Source of the DNA: Methylobacterium amylolyticum
GTDB taxonomy: Bacteria; Pseudomonadota; Alphaproteobacteria; Rhizobiales; Beijerinckiaceae
Direction of reading: 5' to 3'
DNA length: 45,728 nt
NCBI RefSeq assembly: GCF_030700245.1
Contig: NZ_JAUYZI010000047.1
Location: 1-45,728, forward strand
Shown: piece after piece, positions 1 to 8,295 of the stretch
How the letters are laid out: the number at the start of each line of letters is the position of its first letter
Position numbering within the stretch: the first letter of the stretch is position 1
Translations under genes and position numbers: made by a program
The notes under the pieces: generated by a model
Database searches by the model: none
Told to the model about the DNA's origin: nothing
Seen by the model: only the letters and a program-made list of their open reading frames with translations

Positions 1-40
1 TAGGCTTGCAGTGAGCCGAGAAGAGGAAGGGAGCGGGACG

Positions 41-1069
41 ATGACGATCGCGGTTCTCGGGATCGACCTGGGCAAGAACAGCTGCAGCCTCGTCGGGCTG
101 GACGCGGCGGGACGGGTCGTGCTGCGCCGACGCATGCGGCGCGAGGGGGTGATCGCCTTCGGCGCGAAGCTGCCGGGATGCGTCGTGGCGATGGAGGCCT
201 GCTGCGGTGCCCATCACATGGGCCGCGCCATGGCCGAGCAGGGCCACACGGTCCGCCTGATGTCGCCGGAGTACGTGCGTCCCTACGTCAAGGCGCACAA
301 GAATGACGATCGCGACGCGGAGGCCATCGCCGAGGCGGCCACCCGCCCGACGATGCGGTTCGTGGCGCTCAAGACCGAGGCGCAGCTCGACGTGCAGACC
401 CTGCACCGGGTGCGCGACCAACTCGTCGGTGAGCGCACGGCGCTGATGAACCAGATCCGCGCCATCCTTCTGGAGCGCGGCCACGTCGTGGCGCAAGGGC
501 GCGCCAAGTTGGCCGCCTGTCTGACCGAGTTGCTCGACATGGAGGCGGGCACGTCGCTCACGCCACGCATGCGCGCCCTCGTGGCCGAGGTACGTGAGCG
601 CTGGCAGGGCCTCGACCGGCGCATCGCCGCGCTGGACGCTGAGTTCGCCGAGCAGGCCCGCACGGACGCGGACGCACGCCGGCTGACCACCATCCCGGGG
701 ATCGGCGCGCTCAACGCGACCGCGCTGGTTGCAGCCATCGGCGATGTGACGACCTTCGCCCGCGGGCGCGACCTAGCGGCTTGGCTCGGCCTCGTGCCGC
801 GGCAGGTGACGACAGGTGGGAAGCCCCGGCTCGTCGGCATCACCAAGCGCGGCAGCAAGTACCTGCGCAAGACGCTGATCCAGGGCGCGCGCGCCGCGCT
901 GCCCTCGTTGCGGCAGAGCGACACCCATCTCGGGCAATGGCTGCGCGGGTTGCTGGCGCGGGCGCACGTCAACACGGCGGTGGTGGCGCTGGCCGCCAAG
1001 ATCGCCCGCATCGTCTGGGCGTTGCTGCGCCACGGGCGGGTCTACGAGCCGGCGGCGGTCGCCGCCTGA
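41..1069 (+). CDS. IS110-family transposase, apparently intact
   Basis: A 342-residue IS110-type DEDD transposase that would catalyse site-specific movement of its own element. The N-terminal RuvC-like DEDD domain shows GIDLGKNS (first Asp), AMEACCG (Glu) and DDRDAEAIAEA (last Asp pair). The C-terminal Transposase_20 region shows TIPGIGALNATAL and the KRGSKYLRK block that carries the family serine. The length is normal and there is no internal stop. I chose the ATG at 41 because MTIAVLGIDLG is the usual family N-terminus and a GGGAGCGGGA purine run lies just before it; an in-frame GTG lies at 11. The left end of the element is at or beyond the window edge. It is a different subtype from the IS110 copies near 20.6 and 30.4 kb. 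Confidence 0.93.
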   Translation: MTIAVLGIDLGKNSCSLVGLDAAGRVVLRRRMRREGVIAFGAKLPGCVVAMEACCGAHHMGRAMAEQGHTVRLMSPEYVRPYVKAHKNDDRDAEAIAEAATRPTMRFVALKTEAQLDVQTLHRVRDQLVGERTALMNQIRAILLERGHVVAQGRAKLAACLTELLDMEAGTSLTPRMRALVAEVRERWQGLDRRIAALDAEFAEQARTDADARRLTTIPGIGALNATALVAAIGDVTTFARGRDLAAWLGLVPRQVTTGGKPRLVGITKRGSKYLRKTLIQGARAALPSLRQSDTHLGQWLRGLLARAHVNTAVVALAAKIARIVWALLRHGRVYEPAAVAA

Positions 1070-1274
1070 TCCGAGTTCGGCCGGCGGAACATGCGCTGGC
1101 CTTCCGATGTCTGCGGGCGGTGAGAAGAAGATGGCCTGACAGTCGACCGGTGTTCTGGAAGCCTCTCCCGTAAAATGGCGCTCGACGCCGTCCCCTTTAT
1201 GAGGCCCGGAATGCGCGGATCTCCATCTTGGCCAACGGCTCCGCCGAAAGGCCGGATACGTTTATGCAGACTGC

Positions 1275-1655
1275 TCAGACCAGCGGATCCAGAGCCACTT
1301 GCGGACGGGGCGGGCCATACGTTTTAGCCGGCACCCACGCACTGTCGAGGCAGGCCCGGCTCCAGTCGAGCTGGCCGGCCGCGTGCAGGCGCTCCAGCAG
1401 TACCTGATGCAGCCGCGCCCACACGCCCGCCGCCTGCCAATCCCGCAGCCGTCGCCAGCAACACATGCCCGAGCCACGGCCCATCTCGGCCGGCAGCATC
1501 TCCCACGGCAGGCCCGAGCGCAGCACGAAGCGGATGCCCGTCAGCGCCGCCCGGTTCGCGATCGCAGGCCGACTGCCCTCCGGGCGCGGCCGGGGCGGCG
1601 GTAGAAGTGGGGCGATCGCGTCCCAGAGATCATCGGGCAAACGCGGGCGAGCCAT
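1275..1655 (-). pseudogene. Truncated IS5-family transposase orfA (N-terminal half only)
   Basis: The protein begins MARPRLPDDLWDAIAPLLPP and carries the DUF4096-type N-terminal region of two-ORF IS5 transposases (GIRFVLRSGLPWEMLPAEMG, then the LDSAWVPAK block). In relatives this block runs on into the glycine- and proline-rich junction with orfB and the DDE catalytic domain. Here the sequence turns into unrelated residues after SAWVPAK and stops within about 15 codons. No orfB follows on this strand. It is therefore an IS remnant cut at about position 1335. The start at 1655 is preferred to the ATG six codons upstream because MARP is the typical family start. Confidence 0.8.
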
Positions 1656-1755
1656 TTCGACCCATCGCCGCAAACCCGCCTCCCTGCCGTTCTGTTGGGC
1701 GCCCTATATTACTACAGACCAAACCACGATTCTGAAGATATAATTTCAGGCATTA

Positions 1756-2133
1756 TCAAAGGCGCTCTCCGGTGTCGCGTCTAATGATTCCACCACCGAT
1801 GAGCCGCTTGAACGGGCTAGCACGGCTGCCCGGTAGTGGCCGGCGATGCGGGTCGACGATGCCCACGTGCCGATCACGTTGACGACGCACCCGCGCGATG
1901 GTGCCGAGATCGATGACTGTTTTGGCTGCGTGGCAGGGGCGACACAGCACTTGGCAGTTGTCGAGCGAGGCGTCCTCGGTCAGCGCTGCCGGGATGATAT
2001 GGTCGTAATGGAAGCGTCCGGCTTGCAGACTGCATGGGCACCGGCTGCCGTCGGTTAAAGCGCCCTCGCAGCGCCCTACGGCGCGGGCGAGAGCGGCGCG
2101 CTGAACCGCTTTGCTGAACTCCCGGCGGCTCAT
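1756..2133 (-). CDS. HNH endonuclease, cassette copy 1
   Basis: A 125-residue HNH nuclease, a metal-dependent enzyme that nicks or cuts DNA. The fold residues are visible: Cys22 and Cys32 and the CRPC pair (64-67) for a zinc knuckle, the first His in DHIIPAALTED (45), Asn59 in NCQVLC, and the last His in CHAAKT (68). A conserved basic tail follows (PHRRPLPGSR, FKRLIGGGI, RRDTGERL). It overlaps the upstream gene by four bases (ATGA), so the two are probably translationally coupled. By eye it is about 85% identical to the protein at 10405-10785. Small HNH genes beside terminase genes are a known phage theme, and terminase genes lie 3 kb away. I chose this start because it matches the second copy and the ATGA overlap. 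Confidence 0.88.
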   Translation of the reverse strand: MSRREFSKAVQRAALARAVGRCEGALTDGSRCPCSLQAGRFHYDHIIPAALTEDASLDNCQVLCRPCHAAKTVIDLGTIARVRRQRDRHVGIVDPHRRPLPGSRASPFKRLIGGGIIRRDTGERL

Positions 2134-2576
2134 TGCGGCGCTCCAGCGGTGATCGTCTGCGCCGGTCCGCCTAGATCCGCGGCAATCGCCGCGCGGTCGG
2201 CCTGATCTTCGGCCAAGCGGTGCGCGTGCAACTCGATCGCCCCGAGCTGCGCGCAGGCGGCGAGCCAACCGAGATAGCCGGGATCGCCGGCGTTGCAGGC
2301 GCGGACGGCGACAGCGGTGGCGCGCCCCTCGGCGTCGCGGTGCACGGCAAGGGTGACCGCCGCCTGATCGGCGACGAGGTCGGGTTGATCGAGGTCATGA
2401 ACGACGACGACGTAGCGCCGTCCGGAGGCGCCGCGCCATGCACTGAGGGCGGTGGGGGCAGCGCCGCGCAATCCGGCCGCGGTGCGCAGACGTTCTTCGC
2501 GGATCGCCGGTCTGGTCGCGCGGTCGGCCTTCATGTCGCGCAAGGCCGCGGCCCAGGACAGAGTGCGGTCACGCAT
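2130..2576 (-). CDS. Unknown protein upstream of HNH nuclease, cassette copy 1
   Basis: A 148-residue protein that I do not recognise. It begins MRDRTLSWAAALRDMKADRATRP, has a conserved central beta-rich stretch (SGRRYVVVVHDLDQPDL, then a pair of predicted strands AVTLAVHRD and ATAVAVRACN), and a helical segment GYLGWLAACAQLGAIELHAHRLAED. It has no signal peptide or membrane segment. The start at 2576 is preferred because GGGAGG lies at a good distance upstream and the second copy starts at the same residue. Its stop overlaps the HNH start (ATGA). The paralogue at 10782-11222 is about three quarters identical by eye, with most change in the C-terminal tail. The fixed pairing suggests that it works with the HNH protein, for instance in targeting or control; that is inference. 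Confidence 0.75.
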   Translation of the reverse strand: MRDRTLSWAAALRDMKADRATRPAIREERLRTAAGLRGAAPTALSAWRGASGRRYVVVVHDLDQPDLVADQAAVTLAVHRDAEGRATAVAVRACNAGDPGYLGWLAACAQLGAIELHAHRLAEDQADRAAIAADLGGPAQTITAGAPQ

Positions 2577-2591
2577 GAGCGCCTCCCGCAC

Positions 2592-2836
2592 TCTCCGGGG
2601 CGAGGAGTGTGCTGCGGCAAGGCCAGCCTGCGGAGTGTTCCGATGCGAGATCCGGGATCAACCAATCCGGGAGGCGGGTGCGCGCATCCGGCGAGCGCTG
2701 CCTCGACAAACATATGAGGGGGTGGGTCATTGAGACGGAGCATCCAATCAAGCGGCGGGATATGCCCCGCCACTGCCCCGGCCCCGCACTCGGCTGAGGT
2801 CGCCGGCGGGGCATCGATGAAGACATATCTTATCAA
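2592..2836 (-). promoter_or_regulatory. Conserved leader of HNH cassette, copy 1 (hairpin or small ORF)
   Basis: The region upstream of the cassette resembles the equivalent region of the second copy (11349-11543). It holds inverted arms TGCCCCGCC (2763-2771) and GGCGGGGCA (2805-2813) separated by 33 bases. Read on the minus strand, the same stretch encodes APP, six residues, GAGAVAG, two residues, then PPL, and this pattern aligns without gaps with copy 2. In the GAGAVAG codons the two copies differ only at third positions. This could be a structured 5' leader, a terminator or attenuator, or a short coding sequence. A further short ORF (2569-2730) ends just past the next gene's start codon. 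Confidence 0.45.
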
Positions 2837-3518
2837 CCGCGCGCGGGGCCGACCGTGATCGACGCCGCGTTATGACCGGTACTCAAATTGGAATCGCCTC
2901 GACGAGGTAGATCCGAGCAAATCCACGTCTCCGTGGCGATTATCAGAAATAGTTTCAATTCTGGCTTCTTTGCGCATGCACGAGAATCAAGCAATCCAAG
3001 ATCTGATCTTTCGCTTTGTATGTCGGTCAATTGCGCGCGATTCATAGCCATCGAATCGACTGCGGCATCTCTGCCGGACTGTTCGGTCATAGCCCCACGA
3101 AAGCTCCAACTCGCGGTGTAGTCCAGTCCAATAGTGCGGAAATCTCTTCAAAAGGAGCCTTGCATTTTTCACGCTAATTGCGATCCACGCAGCCCATGAA
3201 CGGGTCTCATCCGCTTGGCTTGACCGCTGATCCATTCCGCTTGCCATTCCAGCTAAGGTTGCGCTAAGGTCGTTCTTGCTGATTCGTCAGTGGACGGAAG
3301 CACCCGCGGCGCCCACGCTTGTTTGTGGGCCGGTAGCGGAAGCATCCCTTTCCAAGTCTCCTCCCCTATAGACCGAGGGAGGCAGGCACTCGGCATCGCG
3401 CGTACTTGCGAAAGTCCGGCAGCCTGGATGCAGATTCAACGTGCCGCAGTTTTGCTGGGGCGCCGTTGGGCACGCATTCTGCTGTTCGGTCTTCCACCTG
3501 CGCGGGGCGAGAGCCATT
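2837..3518. other. Stretch without a supported gene
   Basis: This is the gap between the divergently transcribed HNH cassette and the methyltransferase gene, so promoters for both probably lie here. I see no protein with family resemblance, no tRNA and no clear repeat. The short ORFs lack conserved motifs. Confidence 0.5.
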
Positions 3519-4943
3519 ATGACCACTAATACCACAATTCGTGTGCGCCAGCGCCTTGCGCGAGTAGGGGCCCGCTCAGGCCCAACCGCGATCTCGCCGG
3601 TAACACGGACGGCTCCCGCGCGCGTCACGGTCACGCATCAGCCGATCGCCACGCTGCGCCCGCTCGATAGGCCGCTACGGCGGCGGGGACGCGGACAGGT
3701 TGACCGCCTCGCTACGAATATCGTGCGGTTCGGATGCCTTGTCCCGATCTTGGTGACCGCCACCGGTGAGATCATCGACGGCCACGCGATCTATGCCGCC
3801 TGCCTCCAGCTTGGCCACGAGACGGTGCCGACGATCGCCGTCGATCATCTCTCGGACGCCGAGATCCGGACCCTTCGGATCTCGCTGAACAAGATTAGCG
3901 AGGAGAGCCGGTGGGACCCGGAGGTCCTCGCCGGCGAGTTCGCACATCTGTTGGCGATTGACCCCGACTTGATCGCATTCACGGGCTTCAGCATGCCGGA
4001 GGTCGACTTCGCGCTGGCGGCGCCCGGCATTGATGGCTCCGATCCCGCTGACCTGTTGCCTGACATGCCGGGCGCAGCGGTCTCTCGCCCCGGCGATCTT
4101 TGGGAGTTCACCGGCGGCCATCGCCTCCTGTGCGGAAACGCCCGGACGGCCGACAGCTACGTCGCCCTACTCGGCGGCCAGCGTGCTCAGAAGGTGGCGA
4201 CCGACCCCCCATTCGGCTGTCGCATCGCCGGGTACGTCAGCGGCACACACGGCGAGTTCGTCGAGGGATCGGGCATGAGTGAGGCCGAAGCTTCGACCTT
4301 CTTCGTCAATTTCCTCACCGCGATGATCCCGCATCTGCAAGACGGGGCGATCGTCGAGATGTTCATCGACGCGCGGGGCATGCTGCCGTTGCTGACTGCC
4401 GCGCGTGGGGCGGGTCTCACGCAGCTCACCACATGCGTCTGGGACAAGGGCGTCGGTGGGATGGGTAGCCTGTACCGCCAGCAGGCCGAGTTCGTGCTGG
4501 TGATGAAGCATGGGCGCGGCCGGCATATCAACAATGTCTCGCTGGGCCGCCATGGACGCAACCGCACCACGATCTGGTCTGCGCCCGGGCTCAACGGTTT
4601 CGGGGCGGGACGGCAGGAGGCTTTGGCGCTCCACCCGACCGTGAAGCCGGTGGGACTGATCGCCGACGCGTTGCTCGACACCTCCGAGCGCGGCGGCCTG
4701 ATCCTCGACCCGTTTTGCGGCTCGGGCACGACCTTGCTCGCTGCTCACCGCACCGGACAGATCGGGCGTGGGATTGAGCTCGATCCCGTTTACGTCGATG
4801 TCGCCGTGCGGCGCATGGAAGCCCTAACCGGGTCGCCTGCCCGCCATGCTGAATCAGGGCTGACGTTCGCCGAGGTAGCCGAGATGCGGCTGCAGGCTCA
4901 ACCAAACGAACGGGCGGCTTCGGCCGTCGCGGCGATCGCCTGA
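3519..4943 (+). CDS. ParB-like domain / DNA methyltransferase fusion
   Basis: A 474-residue two-domain protein. Residues about 40-133 form a ParB/Srx-like domain (QVDRLATNIVRFG, IIDGHAIYAACLQLG, ISLNKISEESRWD). Residues about 205-455 form an amino-methyltransferase of the N6-adenine/N4-cytosine class, with DPPF at 229-232 (motif IV) ahead of LDPFCGSGTT at 396-404 (motif I, SAM binding), which is the beta-type order. It would methylate DNA using SAM. Such fusions are common in phages and integrated elements of alphaproteobacteria, often next to terminase genes, as here. The ATG at 3519 is chosen because it follows a GGGGCGAGAG purine run; the reading frame is open further upstream without domain resemblance. 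The next gene starts 10 bases after its stop, so an operon is likely. Confidence 0.9.
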   Translation: MTTNTTIRVRQRLARVGARSGPTAISPVTRTAPARVTVTHQPIATLRPLDRPLRRRGRGQVDRLATNIVRFGCLVPILVTATGEIIDGHAIYAACLQLGHETVPTIAVDHLSDAEIRTLRISLNKISEESRWDPEVLAGEFAHLLAIDPDLIAFTGFSMPEVDFALAAPGIDGSDPADLLPDMPGAAVSRPGDLWEFTGGHRLLCGNARTADSYVALLGGQRAQKVATDPPFGCRIAGYVSGTHGEFVEGSGMSEAEASTFFVNFLTAMIPHLQDGAIVEMFIDARGMLPLLTAARGAGLTQLTTCVWDKGVGGMGSLYRQQAEFVLVMKHGRGRHINNVSLGRHGRNRTTIWSAPGLNGFGAGRQEALALHPTVKPVGLIADALLDTSERGGLILDPFCGSGTTLLAAHRTGQIGRGIELDPVYVDVAVRRMEALTGSPARHAESGLTFAEVAEMRLQAQPNERAASAVAAIA

Positions 4944-4953
4944 GGTGGCCGGC

Positions 4954-5547
4954 ATGTCTCGCAAGAGAAAAAACATCGAGCCGGTCCCGGAGTATCGTGG
5001 GGACCGCGCGTCACAGGACGTCTCAAGCGACGCCATCGAGAGCGTCCTCGAGGGGCAGGATGATCTCAGGCCACGGGAAAGATCGGAAAGCCTCGATGAC
5101 CTCCGGCCGGAATCGGGCGACCGCACGACCGGGGGACGGTTCGCTCCGGGACACTCAGGCAATCGGCGCGGCAGGCCGCGCAAGCCGATCGAACCTCTAC
5201 AGGAGATGATGTCGCGCGTTCTATCCGAGAAAATCGTGATTACGCTGAATGGAAAGACGATGGAAATCACCATCGGTGAGGCCATCTTCCGTGGGCTGTG
5301 CGTCAAAGGCCTCAGAGATGTACGCGCGGGCCTATCCGTTTTCAAGCTTGCCAGTCTCGGGGCGACCGCGGCTGATCCGGCTGAAATCGATGCGCAACTC
5401 GCCCGCGGTCAGGACGCGCTCGACAATCATCTCGCCCGCATGCGCCGCCAGATCACGGTCGAGCTTTCCGATGCGAGGGGAGCGGCATCGGTCAGCGACA
5501 ACGATAATGGCGCATCTGACCCGTCCTACGGATCGGAGGTCGGGTGA
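4954..5547 (+). CDS. DUF5681-domain protein, small-terminase-like
   Basis: A 197-residue protein with the DUF5681 signature GRFAPGHSGNRRGRPRK near residues 61-77, preceded by a charged, probably disordered N-terminus. It is followed by a helical region (LQEMMSRVLSEKI, MEITIGEAIFRGLCVKGL) and a polar tail. DUF5681 proteins are regularly encoded directly upstream of phage-type terminase large subunits, and a role as the DNA-recognising small subunit is inferred from that position. The ATG at 4954 has a GAGGTGG ribosome site; a GTG nine bases upstream is also possible. The stop overlaps the terminase start by four bases (ATGA), which indicates coupled translation. Confidence 0.82.
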   Translation: MSRKRKNIEPVPEYRGDRASQDVSSDAIESVLEGQDDLRPRERSESLDDLRPESGDRTTGGRFAPGHSGNRRGRPRKPIEPLQEMMSRVLSEKIVITLNGKTMEITIGEAIFRGLCVKGLRDVRAGLSVFKLASLGATAADPAEIDAQLARGQDALDNHLARMRRQITVELSDARGAASVSDNDNGASDPSYGSEVG

Positions 5548-7118
5548 TGATTGCTGCTCACGAGAATTTTGCGCTTGACGTTCTGTCGGCCGCCCTTCGC
5601 AGGGATCTCGCCACTTTTGTCGAGCGGAGCTTCGCCGCGCTCGAGCCGGGCACCGCGTTCTCGCCGAACTGGCACTACGAGCACCTCTGCTGGATGCTCA
5701 CGCGCGTCCTGCGCGGCGAGATCCGCCGGTTGATCATCAACGTTCCGCCGCGCTCAGGCAAATCGATCATCGCGAGCGTGGCGTTTCCGCTGTTCGCGCT
5801 GGGACAGGATCCGACGCGACGGATCATCTGCACGTCACACACCGAGGACTTGGCCCGGAAATTCAGCGTCGATCGGCGGATGGTAGCGCAGAGCCTGTGG
5901 TTTCGCGCGGCCTTCCCGAACGTTCAGCTGGGCGGTCGTCCTCCACGCGACCTCGAGCTGACGACCACACTCCGAGGCTCGATTCTGGCTGCCGGCATGG
6001 GAGGTGCGGTGCTCGGGCGCGGCGCGGATCTCATCGTGATCGACGACCCGATCAAGGCGGTCGATGCTCGGTCTCAGGCGGAGCGACGGCGCGTCAACGA
6101 AGCGTTCGACAACACGCTGCTCACCCGGCTGAACGACAAACAGCGTGGCGCCATCGTCATCGTGATGCAGCGCCTGCACGCCGATGACCTCGTCGGACAT
6201 GTCCTCGAGCGGGATGCGTGGGAAGTCGTGTCGCTGCCGGCGATCGCCAATGAGGATACGGTGCATCGCCTGAGCGACGTGCGGGGCGACGTCCACCGGC
6301 GTCGGGTGGGCGAGCTTCTCCATCCGGAGCGCGATCCGATAGAGGTTCTAGAGCAGATTCGACGGTCGCAGGGTTCGCTGACGTTCCAAGCTCAGTACCA
6401 GCAGGATCCGGCCTCGGCTGGCGGCAACGTAATTCGCCGCGAATGGCTGCGCACCTATGATCGACCCCCTCCCCGCTTCGACCGTGTGGTCGTTGCCTGG
6501 GACACTGCCTCGACCCTTGCAGAGACCGCCGATTGGTCCGTCGGGACGGTCTGGGGCGCCGTAGGTTTAGACTTCTACCTGCTCGACGTCGTTCGCGACC
6601 GTCTCGAGGCGCCAGACTTGCGCCGAGCGATCGTTGCCCTGCACCAGAGATGGCAGGCTGATGTGACGCTGATCGAGAAAACGCACTTAGGCCACGCCCT
6701 CCTCCACGATTTGCGGCAGACCAATATGCTACGGCCGATCCTTATCCCACCCCGCTATGACAAGGAGGCGCGGCTGTTGGCCCAATCAGCGAGGTTTGAA
6801 GCCGGACAGATCCATCTTCCGGTCAATGCGCCTTGGCTGGGTGCCTATGTCGCGGAATTGCTGGCGTTTCCGAACGGACGGCACGACGATCAGGTCGACG
6901 CGACGAGCTACGCGCTGCAATACCTGACGAGCCGGCAGGGCCGGGTTGAGCCTCCGGCTCGCCGCAGTCGGGAGAGCATGCGGGCTAGCCCGCGTCGACG
7001 GTCCTGCGATGACACGATCACGGACGGTCACGCGGCTGATGTGACGCCGACCACTTCCGAGCCGAGACGGGTGTCGGTTCCAGCGCGCTGGCGTGAGGGT
7101 GACCGGGTACCGCTCTAG
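5544..7118 (+). CDS. Phage terminase large subunit
   Basis: A 524-residue packaging motor protein. The N-terminal ATPase has Walker A PPRSGKS (68-74) and Walker B LIVIDD (163-168). The C-terminal RNase H-like nuclease has VVAWDTAS (Asp320) and HDDQVDA (Asp448/449), so both active sites look complete. Family knowledge says it drives genome translocation into procapsids and cuts the concatemer. It follows the DUF5681 gene with an ATGA overlap. About 60 residues of basic, low-complexity sequence extend past the nuclease core. No portal, protease, capsid or tail gene follows: the next gene is a hexapeptide acyltransferase. The module is therefore either a prophage remnant or a co-opted packaging unit. 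Confidence 0.93.
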   Translation: MMIAAHENFALDVLSAALRRDLATFVERSFAALEPGTAFSPNWHYEHLCWMLTRVLRGEIRRLIINVPPRSGKSIIASVAFPLFALGQDPTRRIICTSHTEDLARKFSVDRRMVAQSLWFRAAFPNVQLGGRPPRDLELTTTLRGSILAAGMGGAVLGRGADLIVIDDPIKAVDARSQAERRRVNEAFDNTLLTRLNDKQRGAIVIVMQRLHADDLVGHVLERDAWEVVSLPAIANEDTVHRLSDVRGDVHRRRVGELLHPERDPIEVLEQIRRSQGSLTFQAQYQQDPASAGGNVIRREWLRTYDRPPPRFDRVVVAWDTASTLAETADWSVGTVWGAVGLDFYLLDVVRDRLEAPDLRRAIVALHQRWQADVTLIEKTHLGHALLHDLRQTNMLRPILIPPRYDKEARLLAQSARFEAGQIHLPVNAPWLGAYVAELLAFPNGRHDDQVDATSYALQYLTSRQGRVEPPARRSRESMRASPRRRSCDDTITDGHAADVTPTTSEPRRVSVPARWREGDRVPL

Positions 7119-7376
7119 TTTTGGTGCATCAACAGGATGTTTCGGCGAGGCTGAGGCTGCCGATGGGCGTGCTGCCGTTTATGCAACCATGATCGCGGCT
7201 ACAGCTCTAGCGGAAGAGGCGGACGAGCAGGTCTTAGGGGCGCCGCTTGTAGGTTCGGGATGCTCGGGCGTAGTCCTGCGCGCTATGAGATTTACGATTG
7301 CTCTGTTAATTGCGGGCTTGATAGGGGCGATCCAAAACGACCCAGATTTGACCCGACAAAACCGGAACGGAATGGT

Positions 7377-7970
7377 ATGACGGTCGAGATCCGCGGTAAT
7401 CTAAGCGCGAACAACCTTGTGTTGTCCGAGAAATTCCGTCGCTATTCAACGGGCACGATCCTATTCACTGGCGTGGGCGCACGGGTCGAGATCGACGGAC
7501 CGGTGTCCAGCGGCGACATTACCCTTACAATCGGGTCGGGTGCTTCGGTGTCGATTGGCCAGGATTGTGTGATCGGCCGTCTAAGCTTGAACCTGTTCGG
7601 CGAGGGTGCCCGGATCGACATCGGGCGCTCGGTTGGCTTCGCAGGTTCGGTGAACCTCAGCACGCACGAGGGCGGGCGGATCAATATCGGTGCGCAGTGC
7701 CTGATCGCTGGAGACACGGTGTTCGCGGCTTCAGACGGTCACCCAATCTTCGACGTTTCGACGGGCGAGCGCATCAACCAAGCCGCGGATATCTGCGTCG
7801 GCGAACACGTCTGGATTGCGGCACGGGCGATGGTGTTAAAAGGGGCGGATATCGGCCGCAATTCCGTCGTTGGTGCCGGCTCGATCGTTACGGGTCACTT
7901 CGGGCCGAACAGTCTAATCGTCGGCAACCCGGCACGGGTCCTGCGCTCGGGCATCAATTGGCGGGAATGA
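7377..7970 (+). CDS. Left-handed beta-helix acyltransferase
   Basis: A 197-residue hexapeptide-repeat acyltransferase of the LbH fold, which would transfer an acetyl or similar acyl group to a sugar. Imperfect hexapeptide turns run through the whole protein (for example GARVEIDG, GASVSIGQDCVIG, GARIDIGRSVGFAG). They end in the classic acetyltransferase tail: VGEHVWIAARAMVLKGADIG, NSVVGAGSIV, NSLIVGNPARVLR. The substrate cannot be read from sequence. The FkbM and glycan genes downstream point to surface-sugar decoration. The ATG at 7377 is chosen because the N-terminal 39 codons of the longer frame look unrelated; a GGAACGGAA run precedes it. It begins 258 bases after the terminase gene and marks the switch from phage-like to glycan genes. 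Confidence 0.85.
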   Translation: MTVEIRGNLSANNLVLSEKFRRYSTGTILFTGVGARVEIDGPVSSGDITLTIGSGASVSIGQDCVIGRLSLNLFGEGARIDIGRSVGFAGSVNLSTHEGGRINIGAQCLIAGDTVFAASDGHPIFDVSTGERINQAADICVGEHVWIAARAMVLKGADIGRNSVVGAGSIVTGHFGPNSLIVGNPARVLRSGINWRE

Positions 7971-8295
7971 AAAGTGGGGCGCGAGTGCCGATTGCGAGCG
8001 GATCTATGATGCGTTCTGCCAGACCAATACCGATGGCGCACCGGATCGTGTCGGAATAAGGGTCCGGAGATCGAGGGGTGCACCTCAGACCTCGGCGCAC
8101 CCAGCCGTGAAGAGGCGCAGCTCGCGAAACAGGCCTATAAGGTCCTGAATTGTGGCGCGCATGGGCGGGCGAAGAAGATTAGGATAAGCGCGTGAGCGAC
8201 GGGATGGATAAGAAGGCCGGCGCCAAATCAGATTTAGTGGTATCAGATACACTCGGAACTACCAGTCTGACGAGTGGCAACAACATGGTCGTCCG
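7971..8295. other. Stretch without a supported gene
   Basis: I see no coding region with conserved features here. A purine-rich AAGAAGATTAGGATAAG stretch lies at about 8174-8190, but I could not link it to a gene. Confidence 0.4.

Noticed and set aside
283..1011. Long minus-strand frame (242 codons) opposite the first IS110 transposase
   Set aside because: It is the GC-rich antisense shadow of a clear transposase, rich in Arg/Ser and without any domain motif.
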